DNA of 62,498 nt from Paludibacteraceae bacterium (GTDB taxonomy: Bacteria > Bacteroidota > Bacteroidia > Bacteroidales > Paludibacteraceae), in assembly GCA_017509715.1 (NCBI GenBank), contig JAFWOU010000016.1, positions 1 through 62,498 on the forward strand, written 5' to 3'. A model generated the notes under the pieces. The model did no database searches. It was not told where the DNA came from and worked only from the letters and a program-made list of their open reading frames with translations. Each line of letters begins with the position of its first letter. Position 1 is the stretch's first letter. This document shows positions 58,096 to 62,498 of this stretch, one piece after another. A program made the translations under genes and the position numbers.

Positions 58096-59667
58096 ATGGC
58101 AACGCAAGAAGAAACCTTTAAAAAAATTGTAGCTCACTGCAAGGAATACGGCTTTGTATTCCCCAGCAGCGAGATATACGATGGTCTGGGTGCCGTGTAT
58201 GACTACGGTCAGAACGGCGTAGAACTGAAGAACAATATCAAACGTTACTGGTGGGACTCGATGACCCTGTTGCATGAGAACATTGTGGGCATCGACGCCG
58301 CTATCTTTATGCACCCCACTACGTGGAAAGCCTCGGGGCACGTAGATGCCTTCAATGATCCGCTGATCGACAACCGCGACTCGAAGAAGCGCTACCGTGC
58401 CGACGTGCTGATCGAAGATCAGCTGGCTAAGTACGACGAGAAGATCGAGAAGGAGTGCGCCAAGGCCCGCAAGCGCTTCGGCGACTCGTTTGACGAAGAG
58501 CTCTTCAAGCAGACCAACGAGCGCGTACATGGCTACGTAGAGAAGCGCGACGCACTGCACGTGCGCTTCGCTAAGGCCATGAACGACAACAACTTGGACG
58601 AACTCAAGCAGATCATCCTGGACGAGGAGATCGTATGCCCTATCAGCGGCACGCGTAACTGGACCGACGTACGTCAGTTCAACCTCATGTTCTCCACCGA
58701 GATGGGCAGTACGGCCGACGGTGCCATGAAGATCTATCTGCGTCCGGAGACGGCACAGGGTATCTTCGTCAATTTCCTGAACGTACAGAAGACCGGCCGC
58801 ATGAAGATCCCGTTTGGTATCGCCCAGATTGGTAAGGCCTTCCGCAACGAGATCGTAGCCCGTCAGTTTGTATTCCGTATGCGCGAATTCGAGCAGATGG
58901 AGATGCAGTTCTTCGTACGTCCGGGTGAGGAGCTGAAGTGGTTTGAGCACTGGAAGCAGTTCCGCTTGCGTTGGCACAAAGCGCTGGGTCTCGGCGACGA
59001 GAAATACCGCTTCCACGACCATGACAAACTCGCCCACTATGCCAATGCCGCTACGGATATCGAGTTCCAAATGCCGTTCGGCTTCAAGGAGGTAGAGGGT
59101 ATCCACAGCCGTACCAATTTCGACCTCTCGCAGCACGCCAAGTATAGCGGCAAGAAGATCGAGTACTTCGATCCCGAGCTCAACCAGAGCTACACACCGT
59201 ACGTCATCGAGACCTCGATCGGCGTAGACCGTATGTTCCTGAGCGTGATGTGTTCGTCGTTCGAGGAAGAAGCCCTGGAGGGTGGCGATACGCGCGTAGT
59301 GCTCCACCTGCCGCCCGTACTGGCACCGGTGAAGGCCTGCATCATGCCGCTCGTCAAGAAGGACGGTCTGCCCGAGAAGGCACGCGAGATCATGAACATG
59401 CTCAAGTTCGACTTCAAGGTGGCTTACGACGAGAAGGACTCGATCGGAAAGCGCTATCGTCGTCAGGATGCTGTAGGTACCCCGTTCTGCATCACCGTGG
59501 ACCACGATACGCTCCAGGACGGCTGTGTGACCGTTCGCTACCGCGACACGATGGCGCAAGACCGTATCAAGATCGAGGACCTGCACGAACTGATTCGCAA
59601 GGCTACCGACCCGAAGGAACTCTATCGCAAAATCGTAGGAGATTCCCTGGAGGATACTGAGGAATAA
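58096..59667 (+). CDS. glyQS: Glycyl-tRNA synthetase (single-chain, class II)
   Basis: Charges tRNA-Gly; the dimeric eukaryote/archaeal-like form. 523 aa. Start ATG 58096 (ATQEETFKKIVAHCKEYGFVF); upstream codons overlap the promoter. Class II motifs: motif 1 region GAVYDYGQNGVELKNNIKRYWW; motif 2 GIAQIGKAFRNEIVARQFVFRMREFEQMEMQFF; motif 3 VIETSIGVDRMFL. The anticodon-binding domain is C-terminal (APVKACIMPLVKKDGLPEKA). It lacks alpha/beta subunits, as is normal in Bacteroidetes. Confidence 0.97.
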   Translation: MATQEETFKKIVAHCKEYGFVFPSSEIYDGLGAVYDYGQNGVELKNNIKRYWWDSMTLLHENIVGIDAAIFMHPTTWKASGHVDAFNDPLIDNRDSKKRYRADVLIEDQLAKYDEKIEKECAKARKRFGDSFDEELFKQTNERVHGYVEKRDALHVRFAKAMNDNNLDELKQIILDEEIVCPISGTRNWTDVRQFNLMFSTEMGSTADGAMKIYLRPETAQGIFVNFLNVQKTGRMKIPFGIAQIGKAFRNEIVARQFVFRMREFEQMEMQFFVRPGEELKWFEHWKQFRLRWHKALGLGDEKYRFHDHDKLAHYANAATDIEFQMPFGFKEVEGIHSRTNFDLSQHAKYSGKKIEYFDPELNQSYTPYVIETSIGVDRMFLSVMCSSFEEEALEGGDTRVVLHLPPVLAPVKACIMPLVKKDGLPEKAREIMNMLKFDFKVAYDEKDSIGKRYRRQDAVGTPFCITVDHDTLQDGCVTVRYRDTMAQDRIKIEDLHELIRKATDPKELYRKIVGDSLEDTEE

Positions 59668-59704
59668 CTAGTACTACTAGTTCACCTAGTTCTACTAGTC
59701 TCCT
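59667..59704. repeat. ACTAGT repeat after glyQS
   Basis: ACTAGTACTACTAGTTCACC then TAGTTCTACTAGTC. Same family as the flanks of four-helix gene 1. Confidence 0.88.
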
Positions 59705-59711
59705 ATCAAAG

Positions 59712-59750
59712 AAAACGGCCCGTGAGGAATCACGAGCCGTTTACTTTTTT
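59712..59750 (+). terminator. glyQS terminator
   Basis: Hairpin AAACGGCCCGTGA/TCACGAGCCGTTT with loop GGAA, then ACTTTTTTTT. Confidence 0.9.
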
Positions 59751-61772
59751 TTATCGTACTACCCTACCGTTCATATCATACAATCGATCGCCGCGCTGGA
59801 TGTAGAGCTGGCCGTCCAGCATCACTTTGGTACTTGGTACTTGGTCACCTGGTACTTGCTCTACGGCCTCGTGGCTACGCTTCTGGATATCTGCGAAGGT
59901 AGGCGCCTGTACGGGCGTGCCCGTGAAGACCTTTAGTTCTCCGGGCGCGAGCGTGTACGTACCTTGCGCAACGGTACCACCGTTCAGATAGTCGTACCAT
60001 GTGCCGCCGGGCAGGGTAACGGCCTGATTGCCCGTGACGTCAAAGTTAGCAGCGGCAAACACATCGCTACCCCACTGCACCTTGCGTAGCTTCGTGCCCG
60101 TACCGATCGTCACGCTGGTGGGATTGCCCTCAAAGACCTGAGGCATCAGTTGCGTACGCAGCGTGATGACCTGGGCGCACTTGGTGAAAGCGGCTACGCG
60201 ATCGGCGTTGGTGAAATAGCCACGTATCTCGGGACGGGGTTTCTTACTGCAGCGGTAGCTGGAGTTCTCGGCATTCGGATGATCCAGGTCGCTGTTGATC
60301 GAGAAATCATAACCTATCTCTTCCCACATCCAGAGCATATGCGAACCGTTGAGCAGGACGTTGAAGGCTACGTTCTCGACTACGCGGCCGAGGCGTGCAG
60401 AGGTGTTGGTCGTCAGGTCGCCTGCGCCCCATTTCTTGGCTTTGTACTGCATGCGTTCCTCGTCGTGCGACTCGCAGTAGGACACATAGCCGTCCTTGTT
60501 GGCATCGCCGAAACCGTCTCCGTCCTTGAGCCATCCCATCGCTGTCTGGCAGTACGCATTGGTGGTATTGCTCCAGCACTGCATGCCGTAGCTAATCAGT
60601 TGCGGACGCTCCGTACCCATATTGCCGCCCCAATGCTCCAGGATCATGTAGGCATCGGGCGCTACAGCCTTGACACCGTTGTCGTAGTAGTACTTGAGGT
60701 TGGCTACCGCGGTGTTGGGCTGGTCGGAGCAAAGACCGTGGCTGAGGTCCAGACGGAAACCGTCTACCTTATACTCCGTGAGCCAGTATTTCAACGCACG
60801 CGTGAACATCTCCTTTGCCGGTGCGAAACCATGATTCCAGTCCTCGTAGACGTTGTCGGAGTGCGGAGCTTCCACGTTGAACCATGGGTTCTTCGACAGG
60901 TCGGTACCGTAGGGATAGAGTTTGTTCATCGGGTTGAGGCCGGTAGCATGGTTCATAACCATGTCCAGGATAACGGCCATGCCGCGCTTGTGGCACTCGT
61001 CGATGAAGGTCTTGTACATCTCCTCGGTGCCGTAGGCCTTGTCGGGCGCAAAATAGTGGTTGGGCGAATAGCCCCAGTTGTAGTTACCGTCAAACTCACA
61101 TATCGGCATCAGCTCTATGGCATTCACGCCCAAGTTCTGGATGTAATCCAGACGCTTCATGAGTCCCTTGAGCGAACGGCCCTCTGTATAGTCGTAGATC
61201 CAGAGCTCATAGATGATCAAGTTGTTCTTGTTCGGGCGCTGGAAATTGAGCGTCGCGTCGCTCCATTGGAACGCGGGTTTGCCCGGCTGGATAACCGTCA
61301 CGTAGCCGTCGGCACCCGATGGATAGTCCAGCAGGTCGGGATCCACTTTCTTGGGTTCGTACTGATCATCCGGGTGCAGCAGTTTCTCCGAGTAGAGGTC
61401 GGATATCTGCTTCTTGACGCCATCCGCACGCTCTACGGCGTACTGGAAACGGTATTCCTGACCGGGGGTGAGACCGGTGAGCGTGATCCAGAAATAGTTG
61501 CCGTCTTTGTAGAGCTGGTAGTCGCCGCTCAGTTGCCAATTGGTCATATCGCCCAAGAGGAACACGCGCTTGGCCGACTCGGTCTTGCTGGCCGCATACG
61601 TACAGAGGGTAACAGACGTACCGTCCGCTCCGTAGTATATACCGTTGCTCACGCCGGCAGGACGCGGTTTCTCGGTGGGTGTCAGACCTGCTACGTTATT
61701 CCAGTTAGCAGCTTGCATGCTCAGGCACATCGCCGCAATGCAGGCCATAAAGAGTGTCAATCGCTTCATCAT
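59751..61772 (-). CDS. Secreted GH13 alpha-amylase family protein with sorting tail
   Basis: A 673-aa exported glycoside hydrolase. Signal peptide MKRLTLFMACIAAMCLSMQA; N-terminal CBM48/E-set-like domain (~45-150, FLLGDMTNWQLSGDYQLY); GH13 barrel with region I ILDMVMNHA, nucleophile Asp in DGFRLDLSHG, acid/base Glu in YMILEHWGG, and transition-state Asp in CESHDEERM. C-terminal beta domain, then the tail VMLDGQLYIQRGDRLYDMNG like that of the large secreted protein. A VPGDQVPSTK stretch (59826-59862) comes from GGTACTTGGT repeats just before the tail. Likely degrades starch-like glucans outside the cell. Confidence 0.88.
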   Translation of the reverse strand: MMKRLTLFMACIAAMCLSMQAANWNNVAGLTPTEKPRPAGVSNGIYYGADGTSVTLCTYAASKTESAKRVFLLGDMTNWQLSGDYQLYKDGNYFWITLTGLTPGQEYRFQYAVERADGVKKQISDLYSEKLLHPDDQYEPKKVDPDLLDYPSGADGYVTVIQPGKPAFQWSDATLNFQRPNKNNLIIYELWIYDYTEGRSLKGLMKRLDYIQNLGVNAIELMPICEFDGNYNWGYSPNHYFAPDKAYGTEEMYKTFIDECHKRGMAVILDMVMNHATGLNPMNKLYPYGTDLSKNPWFNVEAPHSDNVYEDWNHGFAPAKEMFTRALKYWLTEYKVDGFRLDLSHGLCSDQPNTAVANLKYYYDNGVKAVAPDAYMILEHWGGNMGTERPQLISYGMQCWSNTTNAYCQTAMGWLKDGDGFGDANKDGYVSYCESHDEERMQYKAKKWGAGDLTTNTSARLGRVVENVAFNVLLNGSHMLWMWEEIGYDFSINSDLDHPNAENSSYRCSKKPRPEIRGYFTNADRVAAFTKCAQVITLRTQLMPQVFEGNPTSVTIGTGTKLRKVQWGSDVFAAANFDVTGNQAVTLPGGTWYDYLNGGTVAQGTYTLAPGELKVFTGTPVQAPTFADIQKRSHEAVEQVPGDQVPSTKVMLDGQLYIQRGDRLYDMNGRVVR
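59826..59862. repeat. TTGGTAC repeat inside the amylase gene
   Basis: TTTGGTACTTGGTACTTGGT then CACCTGGTACTTG; encodes the stretch before the sorting tail. Confidence 0.85.
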
Positions 61773-61810
61773 GTTATCGAGTTAAGTAGTTAACAATTCC
61801 GTTTCGGCTG

Positions 61811-61841
61811 CAAAATTACTACAAATTATTCAAATTTGCAA
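61811..61841 (-). promoter_or_regulatory. Promoter of the amylase gene
   Basis: Minus-strand TTG (61841-61839), 20 bp, TAATTTTG (61818-61811). Nearly the same as the aroC promoter for about 55 bp. Confidence 0.8.
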
Positions 61842-61862
61842 GATTTAGGCGTAAAAAATCAA

Positions 61863-61898
61863 GAAAAAAGCGAGCAGTTTCTGCAACTGCCCGCCTTT
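61863..61898 (-). terminator. Terminator of the right-edge secreted gene
   Basis: Minus-strand GCGGGCAGTT/AACTGCTCGC hairpin followed by TTTTTTC. Confidence 0.82.
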
Positions 61899-61919
61899 TT
61901 CAATACTTCTTTACGAAGC

Positions 61920-62498
61920 TTACTTGATCATCTGACCCATCGGCGTGTAGATATGCTCGCCACGGATGATCATGATCTGACCCTCGCGGAGCATCTTCAC
62001 TGCCTGCTGAGCAGCGTCTACATTGTCAACACCTACATGGTCGACCGGAACGATGTAGAAGTAGCCACCAAATGCATTCCAATCATCGAAGTAGTTCGGA
62101 CGGAAGTACATCGTGGTAGGACCGGCATGGTTATAATCTACCGTGTAGTTGTCACCCTTCGGGTACCAGAAGATGATCTGATCGTTCTCTACATAAGCGA
62201 CCTTAACTTGGTCGTTCTCAGCGAAGTTAACTACCAGTTGATACTCAGCCTCGTTATTCGGATTTGCAGCGAATTTCTTCTCAGCCGAGAGATCTTCTAC
62301 GCTCCAAGCGTCAACGCCGCTGAAGTTGCCTACCAGGTAGTAACCGTTCTCCAGTACGTAAACCGGCTCTACATACTCGCCCCAGTAACCCGGGCAGTAG
62401 TCACGACCATCTTCCCATCCGGAAATGGTATAAATCATGGTCTGCTTGTCAATCAAGAGCTTGTCGGAATGGTTCCAAATCATGCTCATATCCATCGA
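61920..62498 (-). CDS. C-terminal part of a secreted protein (5' partial)
   Basis: The frame is open at the right edge, so the start is outside the window; about 192 residues are seen. Domain ENGYYLVGNFSGVDAWSVED is like the beta-sandwich add-on domains of Bacteroidales starch-acting and surface proteins. The tail AVKMLREGQIMIIRGEHIY plus TPMGQMIK matches the K-x-L/M-x-x-G-x-x-x-I-x-R-G-x-x-x-Y-x-x-x-G tails at 59751 and 21643. Its neighbour is the GH13 gene in the same orientation, so a glucan-related role is possible. Confidence 0.75.
   Translation of the reverse strand, partial: SMDMSMIWNHSDKLLIDKQTMIYTISGWEDGRDYCPGYWGEYVEPVYVLENGYYLVGNFSGVDAWSVEDLSAEKKFAANPNNEAEYQLVVNFAENDQVKVAYVENDQIIFWYPKGDNYTVDYNHAGPTTMYFRPNYFDDWNAFGGYFYIVPVDHVGVDNVDAAQQAVKMLREGQIMIIRGEHIYTPMGQMIK

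Overview
The window looks like a chromosomal segment of an uncultured member of the Bacteroidales. Evidence seen in the sequence: transcription starts carry the Bacteroidetes -33/-7 promoter pair (TTTG or TTG, about 20 bp, then TAnnTTTG); several secreted proteins end in sorting-domain-like tails; and the gene set (DUF4290, single-chain GlyRS, NhaD, KorAB, an ExbB/ExbD/ExbD cluster, hexuronate genes) fits that order. No species can be assigned.

Layout. 2-4426: 3' part of a giant surface repeat protein. 4443-6484: menA, a DUF486 membrane protein and a ttcA-like gene, then a tRNA-Leu/Leu/Gly operon (6523-6893). 7074-9537: exbB/exbD-type energy transduction operon. 9602-13555: two tRNA-Ser genes, each followed by a related structured element, flanking tatD, queA and an RlmL-like methyltransferase gene. 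13556-17898: a repeat-rich intergenic block, a promoter with a short leader ORF and strong hairpin, then an array of small toxin/antitoxin-like gene cassettes separated by six copies of a ~45-bp leader repeat. 17899-23214: a large secreted protein interrupted by an in-frame stop. 24508-32554: aroC and a hexuronate catabolic cluster (uxaC, kdgK, eda, exuT-like). 32714-38473: polyprenyl synthase, sufCD, an M28 peptidase, prs, DUF4290 and an endonuclease/exonuclease/phosphatase. 38657-44857: ssb, acyltransferase, two glycosyltransferases, tonB, recG. 44972-48499: tRNA-Leu/rpsU, nhaD, lepA. 48606-52206: korAB and a DedA protein. 52184-57964: murC-ftsQ-ftsA-ftsZ and a Wzz-like gene. 58096-62498: glyQS, a secreted GH13 protein and the 3' end of another secreted protein.

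The most unusual theme is short tandem repeats. At least ten families with units of about 7-15 bp lie between genes and, in frame, inside otherwise conserved genes (aroC, queA, tatD, rlmL-like, sufD, korA, korB, glycosyltransferase, amylase). Three genes of the four-helix-bundle / 23S rRNA intervening-sequence protein superfamily occur here, and each is flanked on both sides by its own repeat family, scattered copies of which lie elsewhere in the window. This resembles the REP/RAYT relationship and suggests an undescribed repeat-spreading system. Two further candidate novelties are the leader-repeat cassette array (14.3-17.9 kb) and the paired structured elements downstream of the tRNA-Ser genes.
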